Notes: generated by a model from the letters alone, not told the origin. DNA of 64,000 bases from Lucinisca nassula (GCA_963580285.1 OY757011.1:204121644-204185643), one strand, 5' to 3'; positions 32,502 to 42,647 are shown, counted from the first letter of the stretch. Program-made: numbers and translations.

Positions 32502-32708
32502 CAGTAAAACTCCTTTATTAAGACCACCTTTTGGGACTCTTCGAAAGTGGTCTTTAAGACCTCTTTTGAACAGCCCCAAAGGTGGTCCCTGACCAGAAGA
32601 CATAGTGTGTAGAAAGCACAAAGCAAGAATAGCTGCACCGTTCTAAGTAAGCTTGTCAAAGCAGAATTAGTCCAGATTTTAGGAGGTCTTAATAGCGGAA
32701 ATTTGCTG
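32502..32708. mobile_element. MITE family F copy 1
   Basis: CAGTAAAACTCCTTTATTAA and GGTCTTAATAGCGGAAATTT/GCTG ends, TA following the right end. Core inverted repeat GGGACTCTTCGAAAGTGGTC / AAGACCTCTTTTGAACAGCC. Confidence 0.8.
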
Positions 32709-32743
32709 TATATAGAGCAAAACAAAATTGACATCGGGTCCTT

Positions 32744-32838
32744 CCCTGCAGGCACAAAACGTTGACTCAACGTTGAACAAACGTTGAAACAACGTTTTCA
32801 ATGTTGTTTCAACGTTAGTTCAACGTTGAGTGCCTGCT
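32744..32838. repeat. Hairpin element, CAACGTTG-rich
   Basis: Ends GCAGGCAC and GTGCCTGC. Arms are made of CAACGTTGAAC and AAACGTTGAAACAACGTT with a symmetric centre. Compact foldback structure with no coding content. Confidence 0.7.
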
Positions 32839-33239
32839 GGGTTACTTCGATGTAGATAACAAGCAACATTGCGTCTACAGTGCATTTTCCCCATCAATTG
32901 ATCACCTGGTACATTAGGTTATTGATCAAATCGAAGTGATTTATCTCTTTTTGCAGCCAAACCATATAAAACCTATATACAGGCTTGTTCGAACAGCGAA
33001 GAATCAGACAAGCCTGTGCATTTACAGTCTGATCAGATCCCTCTTTGTTAACAAGAGACGTTTATAGCGTCCGGACTATCGAACCACTCCGAAGCGAAGA
33101 CTCAGCTCTCTACGTGGAGGCAGATCTCACACAGGCCCATTTCATAGCGTCATGGCAAACTGCAACGTATGCATTATATGCAACCGCAACCGAGTGTCAA
33201 CAAATGACTGTGCTGAAGACAAAGTAATCTGTGGTAATG

Positions 33240-33345
33240 CAGTAAAATTCCCAAATACAAACAACCTTTGGGATTTTTCAAAAATGGTCCTAAAGACCGC
33301 CTTAGACCACTTTTGAACAGCCCCAAAGTGGCATCTTACAACAGA
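33240..33345. repeat. Family F partial copy
   Basis: CAGTAAAATTCCCAAATACA left end with ACCACTTTTGAACAGCCCCA core; right end missing. Confidence 0.6.
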
Positions 33346-33392
33346 ACACTGGGCCTAAAACAACGCACACAAAAAATAAAACCTTTTAAATA

Positions 33393-33598
33393 CAGGGAAA
33401 TTCCGTTATTAAGACCACCTAAAATTAAGACTTATTCTCCATTTAAAAACATGTTTAAAAGTTTTCAGTCATTCGTTTTGTGTGCTGTCTACACTCAGTG
33501 TCTTCTAGGCAAAGGCCACCTTTGGGACTGTTCAAAAGTGGTCTTTAAGACCACTTTTGAACAGTCCCAAAGGTGGTCTTAATATAGGAATTTTACTG
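33393..33598. mobile_element. MITE family F copy 3, TA target site
   Basis: CAGGGAAATTCCGTTATTAA and TTAATATAGGAATTTTACTG ends, flanked by TA at 33391-33392 and 33599-33600. Core TTTGGGACTGTTCAAAAGTG and its exact complement form a long hairpin. Confidence 0.88.
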
Positions 33599-33599
33599 T

Positions 33600-34029
33600 A
33601 AGCTTTAAAATGCAGAATTATTCTTAATTTTGCTGGTCTTAATAACGTTACTTCTCTGTACTTGCAAACATTTTGTCATCTAACAGGTGTTTTAATGTTT
33701 TTAGACAGAAAAAATATAAATGACACGCCAAATTACCACATGTGAGAAACAAGCGCCTTCTTTGTACTGGCAATGGTCGCCTTAACCCATATCACAACAA
33801 AATAATCTTCCAACTTATAGCTTAGAATGGGCCTATTTTTGAATTATAGGGCTGTCATATTTGTTTTCTTTGTGGTGGAATTTACAAAAGTGGTTGTATT
33901 TTAAACGAACGGTGTAGATCCAGAAAAAATCCCGCGTTCTGATCTGGATCACACTGTTGCCAATGTCCTGAAAATGTGACGACAGGCATATATGAGATAA
34001 TTTAAGGTGAAATTATACTTTAATATAAA
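33600..34029. other. Unassigned, with D-type hairpin remnant
   Basis: A degraded hairpin GTGTAGATCCAGAAAAAATC / GATCTGGATCACACTGTT lies at 33909-33962. No gene recognised. Confidence 0.4.
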
Positions 34030-34235
34030 CCCTTTTTGTACCAAATTGAATCTTCCTCCTTATATATAGCAGGAGTCCGTTTCAAAATTTAGGGGTGTCA
34101 GGTTGTGTTTTCATCAAAATTTATTTGGAAAATGGCTGAACTTTTAGCAAACAGTGGAGGCCCTGCGGCGTCTGATGGGCCTGCACTATTTGCCCAGGGT
34201 AGGTACCCGTTTACGGCTTTCCCGTCTGAAATGGG
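34030..34235 (-). mobile_element. MITE family D copy
   Basis: CCCTTTTTGTACCAAATTGA and GTCTGAAATGGG ends, right flank TTAA at 34236-34239. The left flank has decayed to AAA. The central hairpin has lost one arm. Confidence 0.75.
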
Positions 34236-34277
34236 TTAAAAATAACAAATCTACACAAAATATCCTTTCTTCGACGA

Positions 34278-34589
34278 ATAGCCCCCCCGGCCCCGCCCAT
34301 CGGGGCTTGGCAACATAGATTGGCTGCATGATGCTTCTACGCAGAGCTGAAACCGACCGCACACGAGTACTGGTAAACCGCTTGGAGGATCTAAGCTTGC
34401 CCAGGCAAAGCGGTGCGAGTCGAACCGTCCGTGCTTATAAACCCTATTGGTTTCATTGGGCGACAGGGCTTCAGATGTCATTTCATCTCATTGTCGGGTA
34501 AAAGTCCAATAAAATTGGACGCAGCGTCCCCACAATGACCTATACAGTGTTGACGGGGACGTTAAACCTCAAATGAAACAAACAAACAA
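34278..34589 (+). mobile_element. Retroposon H copy
   Basis: Head CCCCCCGGCCCCGCCCATCG, tail GGGACGTTAAACCTCAAATG and CAAACAAACAAA. A second, 3'-truncated H follows at once. Confidence 0.8.
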
Positions 34590-34596
34590 AGATGAA

Positions 34597-34745
34597 TAGC
34601 CCCCGCCGATCGGGGCGTGGAAAAATAGATTGGGCTGCATGCAGAGCTGAAACCCACAGCACAAGAGTTCTGGTAAACCGGTAAGGAGGTTTATGCCTGC
34701 CCAGGTAAAGTGGTGCGAGTTCACCATGTCGTATACGTAGAAATT
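34597..34745 (+). mobile_element. Retroposon H, 3'-truncated copy
   Basis: CCCCCGCCGATCGGGGCGTG head through ACCGGTAAGGAGGTTTATGC, ending before the middle of the element. GAATAGC precedes both this and the previous copy, suggesting a reused or duplicated target. Confidence 0.65.
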
Positions 34746-35020
34746 ATTCAACTTCAAGGTGCTATTTTTTCAAACTTTTATATGTCGACTGCCACCCGAT
34801 AGAAAGCATTCGTATTTGGACCATCTGTACCCTGGAGGGTCGGCTTCCATGCCTGACTCCTGACCCTGGTTTGATGTTCCTGGATTGGGACAGACATCAA
34901 AATTTGTTTTAACTTTTTGATCTATGAATACATTACTGACGCAGCATTTGGCCCCACAATAATTGCAAGTCACTGGGATATATATTTTATCATTCAAATT
35001 TATTTGTAACATTTTGCACC

Positions 35021-35024
<4 letters not shown>

Positions 35025-35054
<30 letters not shown>

Positions 35055-35100
35055 AATAATAATAATAATAAATAAAAATAAAATAGATAAATAAAATGTT
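35025..35100. repeat. Poly-C, poly-A and (AAT)n tract
   Basis: A run of about 18 C is followed by A and AATAATAAT repeats adjoining a MITE A copy. Confidence 0.85.
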
Positions 35101-35304
35101 CAGATAAAAATCCTGATTTTTTTTTTCATATTTCTGCTCAAAACATAGAGATTGGGTATTCTTTGGAACCGACGCGGCGAGGTGGTTTAATGCGTGCCCA
35201 CAATCTATGTTTTTCAGCAGAAATAAGAAAAACAATGTATACCCCTGTAAACCATCGTTATACTGTATAAAAGTGGGGTTTTATATAGGCGTGTTTTCGT
35301 GATG
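35095..35304 (+). mobile_element. MITE family A copy 11 (left end lost)
   Basis: TTTCATATTTCTGCTCAAAA, a diverged hairpin (GGAACCGACGCGGCGAGGTG), the second hairpin and GGCGTGTTTTCGTGATG right end. Confidence 0.7.
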
Positions 35305-36109
35305 TCATGGTTCACTGATTTTGCCTTTTACATATATCGTGAGGATTATTTTATTTATGAGCATCATACTTCAGGATTATGCGTTAGTTTCAACTTTTAA
35401 TGAAATGGACAAGATTGTCATGAACCTGCTGCCATGTGTCAGAAAGAAAGTCATGAAATGTACATGCAATGTTGTTTTTAGCAATTTCCAACTGGTGGTG
35501 TTGAATTTGAAATTTACCACTACAGGTAAATCTTTACGTCCTCTATAGTCTAGGGTCCAAAACTGTCCGATGTTTTACCTTGTGTACGGGGATGTGAGAG
35601 GACGTGCTGCCCCCGCACTCCCCAAACCACCTTGACTGAAGCAAATTATCGGGTACCGCCTCATTCTTTCAGACCCACTATTCGACATTTTTCAATGCCT
35701 CAGTATGTGTGACCTACTTCCTACCACCGAAAGCGATTTTGTACAACTGTGGCATTAAATTAGAATATCTTGCACAGATCAAATACATGGAATTTGTTAT
35801 TTCAAAGTTTAAATATAACGGTAAAAAGGTAGGTAGAAAATTAAAAATTATATGCATTCATTTTAAAGATGGAAGACGGCTTACACTACAAGGCACCTTG
35901 GTAAAAGTGCCACGTGACAGTCTTCACCAATCAGAAGATAGAACAAAGTGGCGCCCCCTATGGATGAATCAACATGGACGCTTGAATTTAGCATTTAATA
36001 TTTCAGGTGAACGCCCGGACAACTCTGATTTCGTCACCAACTATAGAAATCCTTGAGGTTACCACTACAGGGTAGCACTGTTCTGACCTGCTTCAGGTAT
36101 ATAGGAACG
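35305..36109. other. Unrecognised; open frame of 115 residues
   Basis: The frame at 35709-36056 (plus) encodes a lysine-rich stretch (KYNGKKVGRKLKIICIHFK) without a domain I recognise, a signal peptide or homology elsewhere in the window. It may be chance. Confidence 0.3.
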
Positions 36110-36393
36110 CATCACGAAAAGACCCCATATAAATCTGACCGCCCCCCCCCCACCCCCTACACCCCACTTTTATATAGTAAAACTGGGGTTTACAGGAGTA
36201 AACCTTATTTTTCTTATTTCTGCACTAAAAATAGATTGCCGGTACTCGTTAAAACCGCCTCGACTAACGAAAACCCACAATCTATAATATGAGCTGAAAT
36301 AAGAAAAAAAATATCACAATTGTTCATCTTAGAATGTTCGTCTTTACGGCGTTAACATTTACAATGTATTTGTGTAGGCGTGTTTTTGGAATG
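36110..36393 (-). mobile_element. MITE family A copy 12
   Basis: CATCACGAAAAGACCCCATA and GGCGTGTTTTTGGAATG ends. Apex partly deleted: ACTCGTTAAAACCGCCTCGA is followed by CTAACGAAAACCC. Confidence 0.8.
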
Positions 36394-36503
36394 ACACTTA
36401 TAAACCCATCTATCCATTACGACTCTGATTTGTCTGCGCGGAGGTTCAGTGATCTTTTTTCTAGGCGCACAAGTAAAAAACGCCTTTTCGCCCGATGTTG
36501 CTT

Positions 36504-36810
36504 TGTTTGTTTGTTTTGTTTGATTTTAGATTTAACGTCCCCGTCAACACTGTATATGTCATTTTGGAGACGTTGCTTCCAATTTTGTGGGACTTTTACC
36601 CGACATTGAGATGAAATGACATCACAAGCCCTGTCAACCAATGACACCAATAGGGTTTAAGCATGGGCGGGCCGACTCGGCCTGCTTTGCCTGGGCAGGC
36701 TTAGATCCTCTAAGCGGTTTACCAGTACTCGTGTGCGGATCGGTTTCAGCTCTGCATGGAAGCATCATGCAGCCCATTTATTTTTTCAAGCCCCGATGGG
36801 CGGGGGCCAC
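36504..36810 (-). mobile_element. Retroposon H flanked by about 55-bp direct repeats
   Basis: A complete H (minus strand) lies between two near-identical copies of a block (36447-36503 and 36811-36865) that starts CAGTGATCTTTTT and includes CTAGGCGCACAAGTAAAAAA and TTCGCCCGAT. All other H copies here have flanking repeats of 5-14 bp. Confidence 0.85.
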
Positions 36811-37028
36811 CAGTGATCTTTTTCTAGGCGCACAAGTAAAAAACTCCCTTTCGCCCGATTTTGCTGTTACGACACCTCGATATTATGAATAATTAGGTAA
36901 AAGCTTTTGTTTAAGGCAAGAAGCATTAAGTACGGGTTATTAATAAGCATAATATTTACATGTTCGTGGCTAATTTTGTGTACTTTCTGTATTTTAATAT
37001 CATTAATCATAAAGGTGTAAGCCCTTAT

Positions 37029-37523
37029 GAAATCTAAATCTTGAATTAATTCTAGACCCTATATGCTAAAAGGTGTCAAAGTGATGTAAGTCAACTATGA
37101 AATAAAGGTCAAGGTCCATGAGGTTTAACATACTCACATTGCAATTTGCATTACGAAAACACGCCGATACAAATACATTGGAAATTTTACCTCCTAAAAA
37201 ACGAAAATTTTAGAGGTAAAATTGTGATATTTTTCTTATTTCTGCTCAAAATATAGATTGTGGGTACAAGTTAGAACCGGTTCTAACGAGAACACACAAT
37301 CTATATTTAGAGCAGAAATAAGAAAAATAAGGTTTACCCCTGCAAACCCCAGTTTTATTATATAAATGTGGGGTTCAAGGGGGTCAAAATTATATAGGCG
37401 TGTGTTCGTGATGGAAATCTAAATCTTGAATTAATTCTAGACCCTATATGCTAAAAGGTGTCATAGTGATGTAAGTCAACCATGAAATAAAGGTCAAGGT
37501 AGGACAATCTCACATTGCAATTT
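37029..37523. repeat. About 110-bp direct duplication flanking MITE A copy 13
   Basis: 37029-37147 and 37414-37523 share AATCTAAATCTTGAATTAAT, TCTAGACCCTATATGCTAAA and ACTCACATTGCAATTT-type text with few differences. The MITE fills the whole interval between them. Confidence 0.85.
37149..37413 (+). mobile_element. MITE family A copy 13 with 13-bp apex deletion
   Basis: CATTACGAAAACACGCCGAT and GGCGTGTGTTCGTGATG ends. The core reads AGTTAGAACCGGTTCTAACG, the standard hairpin without exactly the 13 central bases, so the palindrome stays perfect. Confidence 0.88.
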
Positions 37524-37643
37524 AAATGTAAAGTTTCCTTGAAAAACAAGTTTTTGAAAATAACGATACAGGAATAATTGCACTGAATGCACTAAAATGT
37601 TCGCATGCATGCACAAATGAGAAAAAAAAAATCATACGCTTGG

Positions 37644-38166
37644 TACGGAACCCGGGAAGGGACATGATTTTTTTTATTTTATAAGTTGTGCGCACAAGAT
37701 AACATCTTGTGCAGACAAGATATTATCTTGTGCGGACAACATATTATCTTGTGCGGACAAGATAATATCTTGTCCGCACAAGATAATATCTTGTCCGAAC
37801 AAGATATTATCTTGTTCGGACAAGATATTATCTTGTGCGGACAAGATATTATCTTGTCCGCACAAGATATTAAGTTGTGCGGACAAGATATTATCTTGTG
37901 CAGACAAGATAATATCTTGTCCGCACAACTTCCCAAGATCTATGTTGTGCAAACAAGATAATATGTTGTGCGAACAAGATAATATCTTGTGCGCACAAGA
38001 TATTATGTTGTGCGAACAAGATCATATCTTGTCCGCACAAGATAATATCTTGTCCGCACAAGATAATATGTTGTCCAAACAAGATAATAACTTGTCCGCT
38101 CAAGATATTATCTTGTTCGCACAACAAAATAAAAATAAAAAATCATGTCCCTTCCCGGGTTCCGTA
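37644..38166. mobile_element. Family P: 523-bp TIR transposon made of palindromic 21-bp units
   Basis: Ends TACGGAACCCGGGAAGGGAC and its exact inverse (GTCCCTTCCCGGGTTCCGTA), continuing as ATGATTTTTT. Flanked by GCTTGG at 37638-37643 and 38167-38172, a 6-bp target duplication. Between the ends (37682-38125) are about 20 units of the form AAGATAATATCTTG + TCCGCAC. Units occur in both orientations: centre A or T, linker GTCCGCAC or its complement GTGCGGAC. Frames of 78-92 residues cross it in several frames on both strands; they are repeat translations. No transposase is present. Confidence 0.92.
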
Positions 38167-38319
38167 GCTTGGTGTTCAGTGATGCAGAAACTATACAAAC
38201 ATGCTGCTGTTGCATAAAAAGATAATTAAACACGAAAAAGGAAAGATACAACGCCAGACTTTGCCTATCAATGTAACGCAGCTGCATAAGGAAAACCCGG
38301 ATGACATAGAGCATGCTTA

Positions 38320-38480
38320 AATTGCTAAAATGACATTTTTCATTAAATTGATTGATACTTATTCTTATTGTGGGTGCTCCGTTCTTACGAGCACCCGCAC
38401 TTTATATTTAATACAGAATTCATATATGAATAAGAGAAACGTAATAGACATCGTTTTAATAGTATTTCACACACGGATTT
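38320..38480. repeat. Degraded family B element with shortened hairpin
   Basis: ATTCTTATTGTGGGTGCTCC then GTTCTTACGAGCACCCGCAC: the GGGTGCTC/GAGCACCC arms remain, while most of the apex is gone. The outer ends are weak. Confidence 0.5.
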
Positions 38481-38493
38481 TGTTATTCTATTT

Positions 38494-38729
38494 GGGCCCC
38501 GTCAAGCGATTTTGGTACTTATCGCCTATGCGAGCAGCGAAGGTTCAGGCGAGCCTGCGCATCCGCGCAGTCTCGCCAGAACCTTCGCTGCTCGCCCATA
38601 CAAGCAGTAAATCAAGAGGAACCTTCAGACAGAAAGACATATCCCTGGCCCCTCTGAATGGCTGGGCATGCGCAGTTACAATTTGTCATGACGAAATGCT
38701 CGAAGACACAAATTCTCTTGGCGGGGCTC
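38494..38729 (-). mobile_element. MITE family G copy 2, 4-bp TSD
   Basis: GGGCCCCGTCAAGCGATTTT and CTCTTGGCGGGGCTC ends, flanked by ATTT at 38490-38493 and 38730-38733. Central hairpin GCGAGCAGCGAAGGTTCAGG / CCAGAACCTTCGCTGCTCGC around a CGCGCA-type loop. Confidence 0.9.
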
Positions 38730-38764
38730 ATTTAAGATAGCAGGTGGTTTAAATCACAAAATTG

Positions 38765-38905
38765 TCGTTTGTTTGTTTGTTTGATTTGAGGTTAAACGTC
38801 CCCGTCAACACTGTAAAGGTCATTTTGGAGACGTTGCTTCCAATTTTGTGGGACTTTTAATCGACTTAGAGATGAAATGACATCTCAAGCCCTGCAACCC
38901 AATGA
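38765..38905 (-). mobile_element. Retroposon H, 3' part
   Basis: GTTTGTTTGATTTGAGGTTA through GATGAAATGACATCTCAAGC, then cut by the adjoining SINE-6. Confidence 0.75.
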
Positions 38906-38907
38906 GT

Positions 38908-39186
38908 TAAGGAGCGTAAAAGCTCAGTGGTTAGTGCACTTGCCTCTGATGCTAGAGGTCCCGAGTTCGATCACCGCAGCGGCGATAAAATTGCGGTGTC
39001 CGAACACGCTCCATTGGCATCATTTGCAGGGATGAATGTCATAAAGTGCACCGTCCTTCGGATCGGGACGTTAACTGGAGCCCCCCCCCCCCCCTGTGCA
39101 GGGAGAACCATCCCCTGTGCAGGCTTAAGAACCCTACCGTGATTACATGATGACTGTGTACGCTTTCACCCTGCAAAACCCGGAGA
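38908..39186 (+). mobile_element. SINE-6 (tRNA-derived)
   Basis: Head AAAGCTCAGTGGTTAGTGCA (A box) and GAGTTCGATCACC (B box); body GTGCACCGTCCTTCGGATCG with an internal C run of about 16. Sits between a partial and a complete H. No clear target duplication. Confidence 0.7.
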
Positions 39187-39197
39187 GTATGTAATGT

Positions 39198-39498
39198 TTG
39201 TTTGTTTGATTTGAGGTTTAATGTCCCCGTCAACACTGTAAAGGTCATTTTGGAGACGTTGCTTCCAATTTCGTGGGACTTTTACCCGACACTGAGATGA
39301 AATGACATCTCAAGCCCTGCCGCCCAATGAAACCAATAGGTTTATTAGCATGGGCAGTCCACCTCGCACCGCGGTTCCTGGAAGGCTTAGATCCTCTAAG
39401 CGGTTTACCAGTACCAGTGTGCGGGCCGGATTCAGCTCTGCGTGGAAGCATCATGCGGCCCATATATTTCTTCAAGCTCCTATGGGCGGGGGCCGTGT
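39198..39498 (-). mobile_element. Retroposon H copy
   Basis: Full copy flanked by GTATGTAATGT at 39187-39197 and 39499-39509, an 11-bp target duplication. Confidence 0.9.
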
Positions 39499-39509
39499 GT
39501 ATGTAATGT

Positions 39510-40161
39510 ACACCTGCGAGTTATGGTCAAATGTGACCGATCGCAGTAGCCGTAGAAAGAAAGAAAGCGTATAAAATAAAGTTAAGCATACAGGGAAACA
39601 TTGTGTTACCTGATCAGACTGCTCAAAGCTGTCTCATCCGGGTCCACACCGTTTGCAAGTATGACTTTTAAATTAACCAGTAGACGACACAGCAGACGAC
39701 AAGCGTTGTGATTAGTATCTTTAGGGTTAAGGGTTAAATTATAACTGGCCCTCTCGGGACATCTTCAGGCCTAATGCCAAGCCCTAGTGACACACTTAGC
39801 ACCGGGCATAAACTGTGATCCTCAATATAATGACTGGGTAATATGTATAACTGCCAAGGTCTAGCTTATTGTAGGTTTGTAGGACATTCCAAATTCAACA
39901 GGATATCGAAAAGGTCGCCAATTAAACCCTAATGTTTCTATTTGTAAGTTAAACATGTCACATTCATGTCAATATTACCACAACCAAAATATGTTCTTTG
40001 CAAACACCTTCACTTTTCACTTCATACTGTTGTTACCTTGAGCAAATGTATATATTTGTTGTTTATATCATGTGTATTCAATAAATTAAGAATAATTTGC
40101 AAACAAGTGATTCTTAATTTATCATAATTAATACCAAACACATAAGAGCTTGGTAATGCTG
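39510..40161. other. No recognisable feature
   Basis: Anonymous AT-rich sequence. Confidence 0.4.
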
Positions 40162-40165
40162 TTAA

Positions 40166-40386
40166 CCCATTTAGTACCAGAAACCCCAAAAGGGGTACCC
40201 TGGCAAACAGTGCAGGCCCAGATCAGACGCCGCAGAACGCGGCGTCTGATCTAGGCCTCCACTGTTTGCTAAAAGTTCAGTAATTTTCCAAATAAATTTT
40301 GATGAAAACACAACCCGACACCCCTAAATTTTGAAATGGACTCCTGCTATATATAAGGAGGAAGATTCCATTTGGTACTAAAGGGG
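40166..40386 (+). mobile_element. MITE family D, best copy, TTAA target
   Basis: CCCATTTAGTACCAGAAACC and TTTGGTACTAAAGGGG are inverted repeats flanked by TTAA at 40162-40165 and 40387-40390. CCY-starting ends with TTAA duplications are typical of piggyBac-type elements (Kolobok also uses TTAA). Central hairpin GATCAGACGCCGC/AGAAC/GCGGCGTCTGATC. Confidence 0.88.
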
Positions 40387-40563
40387 TTAACTACATTATT
40401 GTGAATGATCTTTAAAAGTTGCTCAACCCAACTTCATTCCAATATTTAAGTCAAACAGACATTTACGACTTCTTTTTCTGACCTTTTAGACATAATCTGT
40501 TACATACAGACATGTACTTACAGATACCAGGCAGTTTCAGGAATACAAAAGTACTGTCGAACT

Positions 40564-40640
40564 CATCATGAAAACACGCCTATATAATTTTGACCACCCT
40601 AAACCACACAGGGATTTACGGGGGGGGGGGGGGGGCTTAT
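40564..40640 (-). mobile_element. MITE family A end fragment and poly-G
   Basis: CATCATGAAAACACGCCTAT then ATAATTTTGACCACCC, breaking off in a run of about 16 G. Confidence 0.6.
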
Positions 40641-40659
40641 TTTTTGTCGCGCCTGCTTT

Positions 40660-41420
40660 AAGCATGGCCCGATATAGGAGTCCAATTTTCCGTCCGTCCG
40701 TCCGTCAAAGCGTCAACATTTGCGACCGCCCGAGCGTTCATCAAAATGGTCAAGTTTATTTCTCCAGAACTATTAGAGCTTTATTAGCGATACAAAATTG
40801 TATCTGGGAATGCCAACTGTAATGCAATCATCCATATCTGACCTTGAACTATTTTTCATGGTTCACTGACTTTGTAAAAAATGCGACCACACTAGCTTTC
40901 GCCGAAATGGTCACATTTATTTCTCTAGAACTATTAGAGCTCCTTTAATGGTACGCCATGGGTACAAGCTTGAATCTTAGGATGACAAGTTTAATGCAAG
41001 CATCAATTTTCGACCTTGACCTACTTTTCATGATTCACTGACTATGAAAATTTGTGACCACCCTAGCGTTCACCCAAATGGCCAAGTATATTTCTCTAGA
41101 ACTTTTAGAGCTTTATTAGCGCTACTTGGTACAAACTTGTATCTAGGGATGCCGACTTTAATGCATGCATTCATATTTGACTTTGACCTACATTTCATGG
41201 TTTCACAGACTTTTGATCTATTAGGTTAACCCTAGTGATTACTCTAATGTTAAAATTCAAGAACTATAAGAGCTTCATTAATGATACTTGGTACAAGCTG
41301 GCATCTACGAAACACAGCTTTTATGCAAGCATCCATTGTTTGACCTTGACCTACATTTCATGGTTCCGTGACTTTGAACCCCTAACAGGCGCGACATAGC
41401 CTTAGGCGGAATTCTTGTTC
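40660..41420 (+). repeat. Four tandem units of about 165 bp
   Basis: AGAACTATTAGAGCTTTATT recurs near 40769, 40928, 41099 and 41263. TGACCTTGACCTACTTTTCA-like text and CATGGTTCACTGACTTTG recur in step. Starts with (CGTC)n (CCGTCCGTCCGTCCG) and ends GGCGCGACATAGCCTTAGGC. Short frames are repeat translations. Confidence 0.75.
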
Positions 41421-41445
41421 TTATTTAGGCTCTATAGATTTTGGG

Positions 41446-41600
41446 CTTGATTCCGGGTTTCTCAAGACTTGAGAATGAGTCTTTTTAATCAAATCTTCGT
41501 ATGACCTTAGCTGTTCCCGGAACATAAAACCAGCAAGTGCACGCACACACTTACGCATATGCGCACGCATGCACGTGCGCATGTACTCACGCACGCACTT
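41446..41600 (+). mobile_element. SINE-3 5'-truncated copy with (ACGC)n tail
   Basis: GGCTTGATTCCGGGTTTCTC, GAGAATGAGTCTTTTTAATC, GTATGACCTTAGCTGTTCCC, then ACACGCATGCGC-rich repeats. Confidence 0.65.
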
Positions 41601-41826
41601 CTAATACGCCTAATAGGAACCTCTCACACGTTTTCTCGAGAAAAAAATGTTACTTTAGAGACGGTACAGATAATTGTATCTCGCAGCCAAATCGGGTGAA
41701 AATGGAACCGAGAAACTAATTTAAAGGACATTGTGACAGTACGTCAATAAATCACCCACTCTGTATAGTAACGAACTACATTGTATAACCCATACGTGCG
41801 TATATAGAGCCACCAATAGAGGCACC

Positions 41827-41894
41827 GGCAATCAGTGTAGACCCTGATCAGACGCCGCGTTCTGCGGCGTCTGATCTGGGTCTACACAATTGCC
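41827..41894. repeat. Free-standing D-type hairpin module
   Basis: GGCAATCAGTGTAGACCCTG..GACGCCGC / GTTCT / GCGGCGTC..GGTCTACACAATTGCC. Nearly perfect, and without family D ends. Confidence 0.8.
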
Positions 41895-42437
41895 TATAGT
41901 ATATAAATGTTTTTAAAACTTACAACAAATGAAACAAACTAAGACTACTAAAATTGGAAATGGACCTATTCAAATCTAATGGGACTAATTATCAGTCTTA
42001 GCATCTGTTTCAATGTATACATAACTGACTTAAGAGGGTTTAAAATTCTGTCATGTAATCCTATCATTATGTACATTAATATGATCTATATTTACACATT
42101 ATTATCTTAAGATCACCTTAAATGCTCGCAGATGAGTATATTAAATTGAGATAAGAACTTTGCCACCATTAAAGTATACATAGTCAAACAGTAGATCATT
42201 GTTAACAATAAAATCAAATAGTAATAAAATAAATGCATACAAACAGGTGTTGCTGCAGGGAAAGGTTTTGCCTCGTTGTCTTAAAACGATCGCAGACTAG
42301 TTTCTGCCTATGAGAAGGTCATAGTGTTCAACAGTTATCTTACGACCTGTCGCCTATGACCTGTAGAACTGAGGGCAAGTGACACATATAGGACTGATAA
42401 AAGTGAAAGAATTGAAATCATACACTTAAGACAGATA
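41895..42437. other. No recognisable feature
   Basis: Anonymous AT-rich sequence. Confidence 0.4.
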
Positions 42438-42639
42438 CAGTAAAATTCCTATATTAAGACCACCTTTGGGACTGTTCAAAAGTGGTCTTAAAGACCACTT
42501 TTGAACAGTCCCAAAGGTGGTCACTGACGAGAAGACATTGTGTGTAGGAAACACGAAGAAAGAATAACTGCATCCTTCTAAATACGCTTTTTTTAAAGCA
42601 GAACTAGTGTTAATTTTAATTTTTAGCGGAATTTTATTG
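42438..42639. mobile_element. MITE family F copy 4, TA target site
   Basis: CAGTAAAATTCCTATATTAA and GCGGAATTTTATTG ends, TA on both sides. Core GACTGTTCAAAAGTGGTCTT and its complement. Confidence 0.85.
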
Positions 42640-42647
42640 TAATTTAT

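Noticed and set aside
35709..36056. 115-residue basic ORF as a novel gene
   Set aside because: No recognisable domain, signal, splice context or repeat support; length is compatible with chance in this composition.
37680..38130. CRISPR-like array
   Set aside because: Units are palindromic and contiguous with no unique spacers, there are no cas genes, and the context is eukaryotic with transposon ends.
37674..38217. Overlapping ORFs of 78-92 residues on both strands with CAQDNILS-like repeats
   Set aside because: They are translations of a 21-bp DNA repeat (a multiple of three), open in several frames at once; no start context or composition typical of genes.
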